The position numbers and the translations under genes are program-made. Under the pieces are notes generated by a model. That model was not told the DNA's origin and did no database searches. It saw only the letters and a program-made list of their open reading frames with translations. This document shows, one piece after another, positions 1 to 11,934 of a stretch of 64,000 nt of DNA; position 1 is the stretch's first letter, and every line of letters begins with the position of its first letter. The DNA is from Achatina immaculata (lineage: Eukaryota > Mollusca > Gastropoda > Stylommatophora > Achatinidae): contig CM019714.1 in assembly GCA_009760885.1 (NCBI GenBank), forward strand, positions 4,892,312 to 4,956,311. Direction: 5' to 3'.

Positions 1-140
1 CATCTTATAAGTATTACAGTAACATTGTCATCTTATAAGTATTACAGTAACATTGTCATCTTATTAGTATTACAGTAACATTGTCATCTTATTAGTATTA
101 CAGTAACATTGTCATCTTATTAGTAGTACAGTAATGTTGC
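1..140. repeat. 28-bp minisatellite, about 5 units
   Basis: Units starting at 1, 29, 57, 85 and 113 share CATCTTATNAGTATTACAG followed by TAACATTGT. Each unit includes TATTACAG, which resembles the real acceptor (CTATTACAG) at 179-187 just downstream. A shorter version recurs at 846-935 because of the 0.8-kb duplication. Confidence 0.95.
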
Positions 141-187
141 CTTGTTACAAATATTGCAGCAACATTGTCTTGTAACAACTATTACAG

Positions 188-355
188 GATAAGCGCAGCT
201 ATAACCAGTTTCAGCCAAGTTCAGTCGCTGAATGGAGCGCTGATGATGTCTGTCAGTGGCTGACAGGTATTGACCTGGATAAGTACTCACCCGGCTTCAG
301 GGAGAAGAGGGTCACAGGCAGTCAACTCTTACATATGGACAGTTCAAAGTTCAAG
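188..355 (+). CDS. PPP1R9A: neurabin/spinophilin-like SAM-domain exon, copy 1
   Basis: This internal exon is bounded by acceptor ATTACAG (ends 187) and donor AAG|GTGACT (starts 356). It is 168 bp, phase 0 at both ends, 56 codons. The translation has the first four helices of a SAM domain (W-S-A-D-D-V-C-Q-W-L, then LDKYSPGFREKRVTGSQLL). Joined in frame to the exon at 2730 it continues as SLGVASSKDRELLKKKIKEI. This is the layout of the C terminus of neurabin-1, an actin-binding scaffold that targets protein phosphatase 1 to spines and cell junctions; its actin, PP1 and PDZ regions would lie before position 1. The family call comes from remembered similarity across the SAM domain and tail; another SAM scaffold is less likely. 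Confidence 0.82.
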
Positions 356-369
356 GTGACTGATCGGGA

Positions 370-2410
370 GTCTGTTGATCGGGATTTGTAATGAACAGAA
401 GATGAGAACTAGAGAATAGTTGTGAGTGTGAGAGAATGTCAGAGATAGTTAGATTCTGGTACTAGAGGAATATATTATGAGTGTGAGATAATATCAGAGA
501 AAGTTAGATTCTGGTACTAGAGGAATATGTTGTGAGTATGAGATAATATCAGAGAAAGTTAGATTCTGGTACTAGAGGAATATGTTGTGAGTATGAGATA
601 ATATCAGAGAAAGTTAGATTCTGGTACTAAAGGAATATGTTGTGAGTGTGAGATATCATAGAAAGTTAGATTCTGGTACTAGAGGAATATGTTGTGAGTG
701 TGAGATAATATCAGAGAAAGTTAGATTCTGGTACTAGAGTAACAGTTGTGAGTGTGAGATAATATCAGAGAAAGTTAGATTCTGGAACTAGAGGAATATG
801 TTTTGAGAGAATATCAGAGAAAGTTAGATTATGGTACTAGAGGAATATTGTCATCTTATAAGTATTACAGTAACATTGTCATCTTATTAGTATTACAGTA
901 ACATTGTCATCTTATTAGTAGTACAGTAATGTTGCCTTGTTACAAATATTGCAGCAACATTGTCTTGTAACAACTATTACAGGATAAGCGCAGCTATAAC
1001 CAGTTTCAGCCAAGTTCAGTCGCTGAATGGAGCGCTGATGATGTCTGTCAGTGGCTGACAGGTATTGACCTGGATAAGTACTCACCCGGCTTCAGGGAGA
1101 AGAGGGTCACAGGCAGTCAACTCTTACATATGGACAGTTCAAAGTTCAAGGTGACTGATCGGGAGTCTGTTGATCGGGATTTGTAATGAACAGAAGATGA
1201 GAACTAGAGAATAGTTGTGAGTGTGAGAGAATGTCAGAGATAGTTAGATTCTGGTACTAGAGGAATATATTATGAGTGTGAGATAATATCAGAGAAAGTT
1301 AGATTCTGGTACTAGAGGAATATGTTGTGAGTATGAGATAATATCAGAGAAAGTTAGATTCTGGTACTAGAGGAATATGTTGTGAGTATGAGATAATATC
1401 AGAGAAAGTTAGATTCTGGTACTAAAGGAATATGTTGTGAGTGTGAGATATCATAGAAAGTTAGATTCTGGTACTAGAGGAATATGTTGTGAGTGTGAGA
1501 TAATATCAGAGAAAGTTAGATTCTGGTACTAGAGTAACAGTTGTGAGTGTGAGATAATATCAGAGAAAGTTAGATTCTGGAACTAGAGGAATATGTTTTG
1601 AGAGAATATCAGAGAAAGTTAGATTATGGTACTAGAGGAATATGTTGTGAGTATGAGATAATATCAGAGAAAGTTAGATTCTGGAACTAGAGGAATATGT
1701 TTTGAGAGAATATCAGAGAAAGTTAGATTATGGTACTAGAGGAATATGTTGTGAGTGTTAGAGAATATTAGAGAAAGTTAGATTATGGTACTAGAGGAAT
1801 ATGTTGTGAGTGTTAGAGAATATCAGAGAAAGTTAGATTATGGTACTAGAGGAATATGTTTTGAGAGAATATCAGAGAAAGTTAGATTATGGTACTAGAG
1901 GAATATGTTGTGAGTGTTAGAGAATATCAGAGAAAGTTAGATTATGGTACTAGAGGAATATGTTGTGAGAGTGAGATAATATCAAAGAAAATTAGATTCT
2001 AGAACTAGAGGAATATGTTGTGAGTGTGAGATAATATCAGAGAAAGTTAGATTCTGGAATTAGAGGAATATGTTGTGAGTGTGAGATAATATCAAAGAAA
2101 GTTAGATTATGGTACTAGAGGAATATGTTGTGAGTGTTAGAGAATATCAGAGAAAGTTAGATTCTGGAACTAGAGGAATATATTGTGAGTGTTAGAGAAT
2201 ATTAGAGAAAGATAGATTCTGGTACTAGAGGAAAAGTTGTGAGTGTAAGAGAATATCAGAGAAAGATAGATTCTGGAACTAGAGGAATATGTTGTGAATG
2301 TGAGAGAATATCAGAGAAAGTTAGATTCTGGTACTAGAGGAATATGTTGTGAGTGTGAGAGAATATCAGAGAAAGATATATTCTAGTACTAGAGGAATAC
2401 ATTATGAGGG
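370..2410. repeat. 55-bp minisatellite in neurabin-like introns
   Basis: Degenerate units share AAAGTTAGATTCTGGTACTA, then GAGGAATATGTTGTGAGTG. The array is interrupted between about 846 and 1165 by the second SAM exon copy. Units vary by small deletions (about 43-55 bp) and by TTCTGG versus TTATGG. Confidence 0.95.
983..1150 (+). CDS. PPP1R9A: neurabin/spinophilin-like SAM-domain exon, copy 2
   Basis: This exon matches the one at 188-355 base for base as far as I can read, and lies exactly 795 bp downstream with the same acceptor and donor. Because the exon is phase 0 at both ends, splicing could use either copy, or both, without changing frame. Using both would give two consecutive SAM cores. 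It is the copy nearest the final exon at 2730. The identity points to a very recent duplication or an assembly artefact. Confidence 0.8.
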
Positions 2411-2729
2411 AGAGAAAATGTCAGAGAAAATGAGTTGGATGGAGAATGTCAGAGAAACAGTAAGAATGTCAGATTGAGGATTGATATATATATGGAGGCC
2501 GTCAGAGGACATAAGTTGACAGTAGCATTTGCAAATGGTAGCGGTCTAAATTTTTTTGTCATTGTGTTCCAGAGGCACGTGAGCAGTACTGAAAAGAAAA
2601 AAAAAGAGAAAAGAATGGAGAACGAGAAAGAGTGAGTGGTCTGATAGAGAAAGTGAGCGAGCTGTGAGAGGAGAGAAAGATAATTTAGCCACGATTTGCC
2701 CTGACCTGCAGATATTTTTCTGTCCACAG

Positions 2730-2879
2730 TCGCTGGGCGTGGCCAGCAGCAAGGACAGGGAGCTGCTAAAGAAGAAGATAAAAGAAATTCGAACAAACCT
2801 GGAACGAGAGAAGAAGATTCAGGAGAAAGAGAGGAAGCTGAAGGAGAAGGAGCAGAAGAAGATGTCGAAGAAGAAATAA
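2730..2879 (+). CDS. PPP1R9A: neurabin/spinophilin-like terminal coding exon
   Basis: The acceptor is TGTCCACAG (ends 2729); the exon opens in phase 0 and stops at 2877-2879. It encodes 49 residues: the last SAM helices (SLGVASSKDRELLKKKIKEI) and a highly charged Lys/Glu coiled-coil tail ending MSKKK. Neurabin-1 ends with the same order, a SAM helix with a KKKLKE-like stretch followed by a Lys/Glu/Gln-rich tail. The 5' intron is the 55-bp minisatellite region. A consensus poly(A) signal follows about 300 bp downstream. No competing frame reads sensibly through the acceptor. Confidence 0.85.
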   Translation, partial: SLGVASSKDRELLKKKIKEIRTNLEREKKIQEKERKLKEKEQKKMSKKK

Positions 2880-3930
2880 CCATGGCATTTGTCAATATTG
2901 TACATATACGTACACAGTCTGGCTGGTGTTTGTATGTGCGTGTACGTGGCTGTCCCAACATTCTAGTACCGATTTAGTTCTTCTGGAAGAACTGTCGCCA
3001 TCTCTTCTCGAAGTGACGTCATCGGGTGACTGGCGGCTCACCGTCATTGTGTTCATTTATGCCTGGATTTGTCATTGTCAGTGCATAGTTATGACGGCAT
3101 GCGTGTCATTTGTATATCAGATGTGTCAGGTTTAAGGTGTGTCATTTGTACGTCAGATAATTCAAGTTTAGGGAACAAATAAACAAACTATAAGATATGT
3201 GAACTCCTTCTCAGCATGGAACAAAACTATGTGACTAAAAATGTTGTTTGACCTGCCATCTGTAGGTTCAGAGTTCAAGCTGTGTTTAAAGATTTGTTCC
3301 CACCTGTAACAGCTTTTTTTTTTTTTTTGTTTCGTGGTGTAGTTAGATGATGTTTTTTTATTTTATTTTCCTTTTAGTCCGAGCTGACAGCAGTCTTTTC
3401 AGTTTTCCTGTTTCAAGCTGTCTCCTAGCTTGTCTTGCCTGTTCTTTAGCTTATGTCTGCCCATAGCTGCAGTGCTAGCATCTGTGCAGTAGCTGGAAAA
3501 TATCTTATGTATATCATTACTAGGAATGTACTCATATTCCTTACTACAAACATCTCCATATACACTGTACATGTACACCCTGGTAGGAGTTTGTAAATTT
3601 AGTTTCTTTTTTTTTAAACTTTTATTAATGTCATTTGTCATTTTGTTACGTGAATTGAATCCCTTATCCAAGATGATATGCCATATCACATGACATTCAA
3701 GGTTTGTAGGGGAATCAGCAGTGTCATTTATTCTCTGGACATGGATTTTATTTTGTGTTATGTTTTATGTAATATAAAGGTCTTTTAGATGGTACATGGA
3801 CGGATTGTTGGCAAGGTGGGGGGGGGGGGGACAGACAGTCAAGGATTTACTTTTTGCAGAGTTTTTGTTGCTTTGCAACTTCTCTTACAACTTCTTTGTT
3901 GTTCCGGCCATCCAGGGCATATGTTGCTGC
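2880..3930 (+). other. 3' UTR of neurabin-like gene and spacer
   Basis: Unique sequence follows the stop codon up to the poly(A) signal at 3178. Beyond it lie T-rich low-complexity runs (3306-3330, 3608-3622) and a G-run at 3819-3830. I recognise no gene or element here. Confidence 0.5.
3178..3183 (+). promoter_or_regulatory. poly(A) signal AATAAA
   Basis: AATAAA lies 299 bases after the neurabin-like stop codon in otherwise unique sequence. It is the first consensus signal downstream and gives a 3' UTR of ordinary length. Confidence 0.6.
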
Positions 3931-3959
3931 TTTCTCTAAACCATTTACCACTTATTTCT

Positions 3960-4785
3960 ATGTGTGTTGTCCCAAGTCTGACAGGCAGAGAGCAGTAGTG
4001 ACTGTATTAGCTGGTATAGTCCCAAGTCTGACAGAGAGCAGTAGTGACTGTATTAGCTGGTGTTGTCCCAAGTCTGACAGACAGAGAGCAGTAGTGACTG
4101 TATTAGCTGGTGTTGTCCCAAGTCTTACAGGCAGAGCAGTAGTATTGTCCCACGTCTGACAGAGAGCAGTAGTAACTGCATTAGCTGGTGTTGTCCCAAA
4201 TCTTACAGGCAGAGCAGTAGTATTGTCCCAAGTCTGACAGAGAGCAGTAGTAACTGTATTAGCTGGTGTTGTCCCAAATCTTACAGGCAGAGCAGTAGTA
4301 CTGTCCCAAGTCTGACAGAGAGCAGTAGTAACTGTATTAGCTGGTGTTGTCCCAAGTCTTACAGGCAGAGCAGTAGTATTGTCCCAAGTCTGACAGAGAG
4401 CAGTAGTGACTGTATTAGCTGGTGTTGTCCCAAGTCTTACAGGCAGAGAGCAGTAGTGACTGTATTAGCTGGTGTTGTCCCAAGTCTTACAGACAGAGAG
4501 CAGTAGTGACTATATTAGCTGGTGTTGTCCCAAGTCTTACAGACAGATAACAATAGTGACTGTATTAGCTGGTGTTGTCCCAAGTCTTACAGGCAGAGAG
4601 CAGTAGTGACTTTATTAGCTGGTGTTGTCCCAAGTCTTACAGACAGAGAGCAGTAGTGACTATATTAGCTGGTGTTGTCCCAAGTCTTACAGACAGATAA
4701 CAATAGTGACTGTATTAGCTGGTGTTGTCCCAAGTCTTACAGACAGATAATAGTAGTGACTGTATTAGCTGGTGTTAGTCTCTTT
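3960..4785. repeat. 50-bp minisatellite
   Basis: About 16 units contain TGTATTAGCTGGTGTTGTCC, then CAAGTCTTACAGGCAGAGAG and CAGTAGTGAC. Shortened units that lack the TGTATTAGCTGG part alternate in the first half, giving a composite pattern. Confidence 0.95.
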
Positions 4786-5745
4786 ATGTTCTGGTATTTC
4801 TTAAAGTTAGTCACAAGTTCAGACTTCCAGCGAAGGTCATATCATTTGATGAGACCACAGAGTTTTGTTTTTATTCTGAATGTCCAGACCTTTTGTGTTT
4901 GGTTATCGAGTTCTTGTTTTCTCTCCTTGTGAGTGGATTTAAACTGTCTTGCATTGACTTGCTGTAGCACCAGCCAAACACATCAGATGAAAAGACTAGC
5001 AGCAGTAAGAAAAACTTAGACTGTGCTGTGGTGATAGATGTTCTAGCAAGAGCTCAGACCATTGGCCTCCAGTGTTCTTGCTGTGTTCTTTCAGTTCTTG
5101 GTTTTGTTCAGTTTCGTTTCGTTTGGCTACAAAACATTTATTAATTTGATGAGAAAATGCACAGCTCTTAGTTTTTGATGTGTTTGTGATATGTACATTG
5201 ATCATGTGACAGTTGTCATATCACTTGATCCTTCACTTACCATACGGCATGTACATGATGTAATTCAGTAAGAAAATGTGATGTGAGAGAGAGAGAGAGA
5301 GAATGAAGTAAGTTTCCCAGCTTGTGTGTGCTTTCTTCACTTTACTAACATGAAGTTCTATTTGATGTACTTACGTGGGGAACTCAAGAGTTCCTGAACA
5401 TTTGAAATTTCTGACATTTGAATGTTCACAAATGTCCTGTTACATTATGCCATGTCATAAACTACTAGAACCCAACGAAGCTTTGTATGTGGAAGATGGA
5501 TCTTGATCTTGCTTGTATTTTTTTTGTTTTATTACCTTTTTTGTTGTCAGATTGTACAGTTCATCATTTAGGATCTCAGTTTTGCTGAAGTTAATGACAG
5601 AGGATGTCAGTTTTTTGCTGAAATTGATCATATAGGATGTGTCTGTATTCGTTGTCTGTGAAGAAAATCTGTGTGGATGCTCATGGCGTGTCTGTGTAGC
5701 CTGCACTGTTCCAGCAAAACGTGTACATTAGGAAGGCTTTGTATG
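4786..5745. other. intergenic, nothing recognised
   Basis: Mostly unique AT-rich sequence with a short GA run at 5287-5300. Reading frames are short on both strands and no splice-consistent exon is seen. Confidence 0.4.
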
Positions 5746-6215
5746 GCAGCCCGAGATGATGATCTTTCTTCTTTTTTGATGGTTTGCTCTGTCCAGTGTC
5801 ACAAGATGATGATCTTTCTTCTTTTTTGATGGTTTGCTCTGTCCAGTGTCACAAGATGATTACCTTTCTTCTTTTTTGATGGTTTGCTCTGTCCAGTGTC
5901 ACAAGATGATTACCTTTCTTCTTTTTTGATGGTTTGCAGTGTCACAAGATGATTACCTTTCTTCTTTTTTGATGGTTTGCTCTGTCCAGTGTCACAAGAT
6001 GATGATCTTTCTTCTTTTTTGATGGTTTGCTCTGTCCAGTGTCACAAGATGATTACCTTTCTTCTTTTTTTTTGATGGTTTGCACTGTCCAGTGTCACAA
6101 GATGATGATCTTTCTTCTTTTTTTTTTGATGGTTTGCAGTGTCCAGTGTCACAAAATGATGATCTTTCTTCTTTTTTTTGATGGTTTGCACTGTCCAGTG
6201 TCACAGAGAAATGTT
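5745..6215. repeat. 50-bp minisatellite
   Basis: About nine units of GATGATNANCTTTCTTC, a T-run, GATGGTTTGCTCTGTCCAG and TGTCACAA. The T-run grows from 6 to 9 along the array, and one unit (about 5940) lacks the CTCTGTCC part. Confidence 0.95.
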
Positions 6216-6334
6216 GTGAGCATTTCTTTATTCACTTGACTATGTGAAGCTTCACAAATTGCTGTTATACTTGTTTTAACATTCTTCATCTGCAGGAACA
6301 TCCATAACCCAGGTGTTATATTACTGGCAGTTCA

Positions 6335-6605
6335 GATCTCATTCTCACAGCACACCCCACCCACACATTCTCACAGCACACCCCACCCACACATTCTCAC
6401 AACACACCCCACCCACACATTCTCACAACACACTCCAGCCACATATTCTCACAACACACTTCAGCCACACATTCTCACAGCACACGCCAGCCACACATTC
6501 TCACAACACACCCCAGCCACACATTCTCACAACACACTCCAGCCACATATTCTCACAACACACTTCAGCCACACATTCTCACAACACACCCCAGCCACAC
6601 ATTTC
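6335..6605. repeat. 26-bp minisatellite
   Basis: About ten units of CACACATTCTCACAACACAC plus CCCAGC. Units of CCCACC type come first and CCCAGC type last. Confidence 0.95.
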
Positions 6606-6784
6606 TCCTGACATTATCCCAAATGCTGGTTTTAATCTTTGTGTTTTATTTCATTAGTTCTTATTTGTGTTGTGTGCATTTCTCCTGACAGGATATCAGA
6701 TCCTTGAATTTGATCAAATATCATTTAGTGCTTTTAGGCTTGTGCAGGTTAGACAAGACTGTGTTCCTGAGTTGAGAGTCTAGG

Positions 6785-7895
6785 GGATATGATTAGTTCC
6801 TGGCATGATTAGTTCTCAGTATGATACCCTAGAGGTCATGATTAGTTCTTGATATGATACCCTAGGGGTCACAATTAGTTCCTGATGTAATACCCCAGGG
6901 GACATGATTAGTTCTTGACATGATTAGTTTCTGGTGTGATACACCAGGGGACATGATTAGTTCTTGACATGATTAGTTTCTGGTGTGATACACCAGGGGA
7001 CATGATTAGTTCTTGACATGATTAGTTTCTGGTGTGATACACCAGGGGACATGATTAGTTCTTGACATGATACCCTAAGGGTCACAGTTAGTTCCTGATG
7101 TAATACCCCAGGGGACATGATTAGTTCTTGACATGATTAGTTTCTGGTGTGATACACCAGGGGACATGATTAGTTCTTGACATGATTAGTTTCTGGTGTG
7201 ATACACCAGGGGACATGATTAGTTCTTGACATGATTAGTTTCTGGTGTGATACACCAGGGGACATGATTAGTTCTTGACATGATACCCTAAGGGTCACAG
7301 TTAGTTCCTGATGTAATACCCCAGGGGACATGATTAGTTTCTGATGTGATACCCCAGGGGACATGATTAGTTCTTGACATGACTACCCGGGGGGGGGGGG
7401 GACATGATTAGTTCCTGGCTTGATAACCCAGGGGACATGATTAGTTCTTGACATGACTACCTGGGGGGGGACATGATTAGTTCTTGATGTAATAAACCAG
7501 GGGGACATGATTAGTTCTTGATATAACCTGAGGACATGATTAGTTCCTGGCTTGATACCTAAGGGGACATGATTAGTTCTTGATGTGATAACCTGGGAGA
7601 CATGATTAATTCTTGAAGTGATAACCCAGGGGACATGATTAATTCTTGATGTGATAACCCAGGGGACATGATTAGTTCTTGATGTGATAACCAGGGGACA
7701 TGATTAGTTCTTGATGTGATAAACCAGGGGACATGATTAGTTCTTGATATAACCTGAGGACATGATTAGTTTTTGACATGATAATCAGGGCGACATGATT
7801 AGTTCTTGATATGATATCATGGGGCATGATTAGTTCTTGATGTGATAACCTAGGGAACATGATTATTTCTTGATATGATAATCTAGGGGACATCT
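6785..7895. repeat. composite minisatellite, roughly 33-71 bp units
   Basis: Units are built from GGGGACATGATTAGTTCTTG followed by variants of ACATGATTAGTTTCTGGTGT and GATACACCAG. A higher-order block of about 190 bp near 6900-7090 recurs at 7110-7290. Two units carry G-runs (7389-7401, 7464-7471). Confidence 0.9.
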
Positions 7896-8079
7896 TGCAG
7901 TTACATCCTTGCAGTGTAAAGTATAAAATTAGGATGATAACAGAATATTGATGTCTGTATTGTATTGTTGTTATTGTTGTACCTACATATCCTTCCAGCT
8001 CACTATGTACAGATATCTTTTTATTTATATCATCACTGATTACTAAACGGAACATTTTTATACTTGTCAGTCAAACTGT

Positions 8080-8465
8080 CGGTCATGTATGAAACAGACA
8101 GGTGCTGTCACTTATATATATCATGTTTGTCTGGAGTGCTAGGATTAGTGTTGTCTTCATATCTTCACATGTTTGTCTGGAGTGCTAGAATTAGTGCTAT
8201 GTTCATCATACCTTCACATATCTGTCTGGAATGCTAGGATTTGTGCTGTGTTCATCATATCTTCACATGTTTGTCTGGAGTGCTAGGATTAATGCTATGT
8301 TCATCATGTCTTCACATGTTTGTCTGGAGTGCTAGGATTAATGCGACATTCATCATTTCACATGGTTGTCTGGATTGCTAGGATTAATGCTGCGTTCATA
8401 TCTTCACGTTTGTCTGGAGTACTAGGATTAATGCTACGTTCATCATATCTTCACATGTTGAATGT
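8080..8465. repeat. minisatellite of about 48 bp
   Basis: About seven units with TTTGTCTGGAGTGCTAGGAT, then TAATGCTANGTTCATCATAT and CTTCACATG. Confidence 0.9.
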
Positions 8466-8564
8466 GGTTTTGTTTTAATAAATGAGGACAAGTTTGAAGG
8501 TCACAACTAATGTGACAAGTTCATGTGACAGTTTTATACTGAAGTTTTTGAGAGACAATTTTAT

Positions 8565-8740
8565 TTTTCATTGCTGTCATGAAGAGAAGACAAATTTCTC
8601 TCCTCATTGCTACCATAAAGAAAAGACAAATTTCTCTCCTCTCATTGCTGTCATAAAGAGAAGACAAATTTCTCTCCTCTCATTGCTGTCATAAAGAGAA
8701 GACAAATTTCTCTCCTCTCATTGCTGTCATAAAGGGAACA
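8565..8740. repeat. 36-bp minisatellite
   Basis: About four and a half units of CTCATTGCTGTCATAAAGAG plus AAGACAAATTTCTCTC. Confidence 0.9.
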
Positions 8741-8929
8741 CAAATGTATTAATTGATCTTATGTTTGTATCACTTGATCATATATGTTTGTACTCAGTGT
8801 TGAAACAAAAAAAATAGACAAGTATTTATTATGTAACCATACAAAATGTGTTGTATTGTTTGTTACCTCAACTGTCACAACTGGATGTTAAAATGTTCTA
8901 GGCAGGTAATAGCTGAAGATTTGTTGCTC

Positions 8930-9175
8930 ACAGCGGCTGGTTACATGGGTGGCCAGTCTGTGGCTCACAGCGGCTGGTTACATGGGTGGCCTGTCTGTGG
9001 CTCACAGTGGCTGGTTACATGGGTGGCCAGTCTGTGGCTCACAGTGGCTGGTTACATGGGTGGCCAGTCTGTGGCTCACAGTGGCTGGTTACATGGGTGG
9101 CCAGTCTGTGGCTCACAGCGGCTGGTTACATGGGTGGCCAGTCTGTGGCTCACAGTGGCTGGTTACGTGGGTTAA
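8930..9175. repeat. 37-bp minisatellite
   Basis: About six and a half units of GGCTGGTTACATGGGTGGCC plus AGTCTGTGGCTCACAGT. The unit lacks stop codons in several frames, so overlapping short ORFs arise without coding meaning. Confidence 0.95.
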
Positions 9176-9589
9176 TTCCTGAAGCAACATTCATACCATA
9201 CTTGACGTACCTGGCAGTGACCTACATAGAATTCTGCAGCAGTCTGGTATCTACTTACATCATCATCATCATCATCATCTTGTGCTGTAGGGAAACTACT
9301 ACATCATGAGACTACCTGCTTCATGCCTGGGCAAAGTTAACTCATGTTTGGCAAACATTAAAATTGAACTGTTAACTAACCTATCATGTTTTATACTTCT
9401 GTTATGTCTGAATGCCAACTGCTTGATGGGACATTCTCACTGATTAATGCTGTTAATAGATCTGCACTGGTTATAACGGCCAGATTAAAAAGGAAAAAGT
9501 ACTGACACAATTGGTATCGTGAGAAACGGGAAAGTTTTTTAAATGAAGACTCAGTTAGTTAGACTTGCAACTTTAGTGACAGTTGTAAG

Positions 9590-10225
9590 ACTTTAGAGAG
9601 AACTTTTTGTAGTTTTAACTTCCAGTGAAAGATGTAAGATTTCAGAAAGAACAGTTTAATAGTTTCAAGTTCCAGTGATAAATATAAGATTTCAGAGAGA
9701 ACAGTTTAAAGTTCAAAGTTCCACTGATAGATGTAAGACTTCAGAGAGAAGAGTTTATAGTTCTAAGTTCCACTGATAGATGCAAGACTTCAGAGAGAAG
9801 AGTTTATAGTTCTAAGTTCCAGTGATAGATGCAAGACTTCAGAGAGAAGAGTTTATAGTTCTAAGTTCCACTGATAGATGCAAGACTTCAGAGAGAAGAG
9901 TTTATAGTTCTAAGTTCCAGTGATAGATGCAAGACTTCAGAGAGAAGAGTTTATAGTTCTAAGTTCCAGTGATAGATGCAAGACTTCAGAGAGAAGAGTT
10001 TATAGTTCTAAGTTCCAGTGATAGATGCAAGACTTCAGAGAGAAGAGTTTATATTTCTAAGTTCCAGTGATAGATGTAAGACTTCAGAGAGAAGAGTTTA
10101 TATTTCTAAGTTCCAGTGATAGATGTAAGACTTCAGAGAGAAGAGTTTATATTTCTAAGTTCCAGTGATAGATGTAAGACTTCAGAGAGAAAAGTTTATA
10201 GTTCTAAGTTCCAGTGACAGATGCA
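9590..10225. repeat. 49-bp minisatellite
   Basis: About thirteen units of AGTTCCAGTGATAGATGCAA, GACTTCAGAGAGAAGAGTTT and ATAGTTCTA. Units at the left end are more diverged than those in the middle. Confidence 0.95.
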
Positions 10226-10424
10226 AGACTTGAGAAAAAAAAAACAGCTTATAGCCCTCTTCTGACTCTCTTACAACAGATGAACATCTCATAGACCAAG
10301 AAAAGTTGGAAGAAACTGAAGACAAGTGCACAAAAGTGTACTTTTTTATCTCCACTCAGTGAGAGCACCATTCTCTGTGAGATTTTTTCCTACTGAGACA
10401 ACTTTTTATCTCTCAGGGAAGAGT

Positions 10425-10745
10425 TTACTCTGTGTTAACATTATCATTAGAACGTGCAGGATGTGTGTTGTGTTAACATTATCATTAGAACATGCAGGAT
10501 GTGTGTTGTGTTAACATTATCATTAGAACGTGCAGGATGTGTGTTGTGTTAACATTATCATTAGAACGTGCAGGATGTGTGTTGTGTTAACATTATCATT
10601 AGAACGTGCAGGATGTGTGTTGTGTTAACATTATCATTAGAACGTGCAGGATGTGTGTTGTGTTAACATTATCATTAGAACGTACGGGATGTGTGTTGTG
10701 TTAACATTATCATTAGAATGTGCAGGATGTGTGTTGTGTTAAGAT
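10425..10745. repeat. 38-bp minisatellite
   Basis: About eight units of GTGTTAACATTATCATTAGA plus ACGTGCAGGATGTGTGTT. The array passes directly into the related shorter-unit array at 10740. Confidence 0.95.
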
Positions 10746-11320
10746 TATCAGAATACACAGGATCTGTGTTGTGTTAACATTATCAGAATACACAGGATGT
10801 GTTGTGTTAACATTATCAGAACACAGGATGTGTTGTGTTAACATTATCAGAACACAGGATGTGTTGTGTTAACATTATCAGAACACACAGGATGTGTTGT
10901 TTTAACATTATCAGAACACACAGGATGTGTTGTTTTAACATTATCAGAACACACAGGATGTGTTTTGTTAACATTATCAGAAAACACAGGATCTGTGTTG
11001 TGTTAACATCAGAAAACACAGGATCTGTGTTGTGTTAACATTATCAGAATACACAGGATGTGTTGTGTTAACATTATCAGAACACAGGATGTGTTGTGTT
11101 AACATTATCAGAACACAGGATGTGTTGTGTTAACATTATCAGAACACACAGGATGTGTTGTTTTAACATTATCAGAACACACAGGATGTGTTGTTTTAAC
11201 ATTATCAGAACACACAGGATGTGTTTTGTTAACATTATCAGAAAACACAGGATCTGTGTTGTGTTAACATCAGAAAACACAGGATCTGTGTTGTGTTAAC
11301 ATTATCCTACACTCACACAG
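10740..11320. repeat. minisatellite of about 30-38 bp with a 261-bp higher-order duplication
   Basis: Units of GTTAACATTATCAGAACACA plus CAGGATGTGTTGT are related to the preceding array. A block of about eight units at about 10790-11050 is repeated at about 11051-11310 with an offset of 261 bp and the same order of variants. This shows whole-block duplication after the units had diverged. Confidence 0.9.
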
Positions 11321-11564
11321 GACTGATGTTGTGTTAGCATTACCATGTATGCACAAGGGACCCAGCTGTAGAGAATCAACATTAAACTCCATGTCTGCAT
11401 CTACTTTTGATGTTACGATACAGATGTTTTCTTTTTTACTGAAAGTTCATTTTTAAAACTGATTAAAATAATTTGCATTTTTATAACAATTATTCTGTAA
11501 CAAAGATTCTCACATCTGGAATTCATCTTAAATACAAGCCACAAGCCCTCCTAGAGTATCATTC

Positions 11565-11895
11565 TCCAGAAATAATCTGGCAGTCCTTGATTGAAATACA
11601 TTTAGTATTCTGTAGTCTGGCAATCCTTGATTGAAATACATTTAGTATTCTGTAGTCTGGCAATCCATGATTGAAATACATTTAGTATTCTATAGTCTGG
11701 CAGTCCTTGATTGAAATACATTTAGTATTCTATAGTCTGGCAATCCTTGATTGAATTACATTTAGTATTCTATAGTCTGGCAATCCATGATTGAAATACA
11801 TTTAGTATTCTATAGTCTGGCAATCCTTGATTGAAATACATTTAGTATTCTGTAGTCTGGCAATCCATGATTGAAATACATTTGGTATTCTATAA
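11565..11895. repeat. 40-bp minisatellite
   Basis: About eight units of CTGGCAATCCTTGATTGAAA plus TACATTTAGTATTCTGTAGT. CCTTGA and CCATGA versions alternate. Confidence 0.95.
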
Positions 11896-11934
11896 ATGTA
11901 TTTCGTATGCAATCTGAACTCAGGAAGTAAACAT

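Larger units (their letters stand above)
85..1641. repeat. tandem duplication of about 795 bp spanning the SAM exon
   Basis: The stretch from about 85 to 846 recurs at about 880 to 1641. It carries part of the 28-bp array, the exon and the start of the 55-bp array. The left edge lies in the 28-bp array (unit number differs between copies) and the right edge in the 55-bp array, as expected from unequal exchange between minisatellites. Confidence 0.9.

Noticed and set aside
1..2410. CRISPR-like array because of regular repeats
   Set aside because: Units are contiguous and lack unique spacers, and the window is clearly eukaryotic; the same applies to all other arrays.
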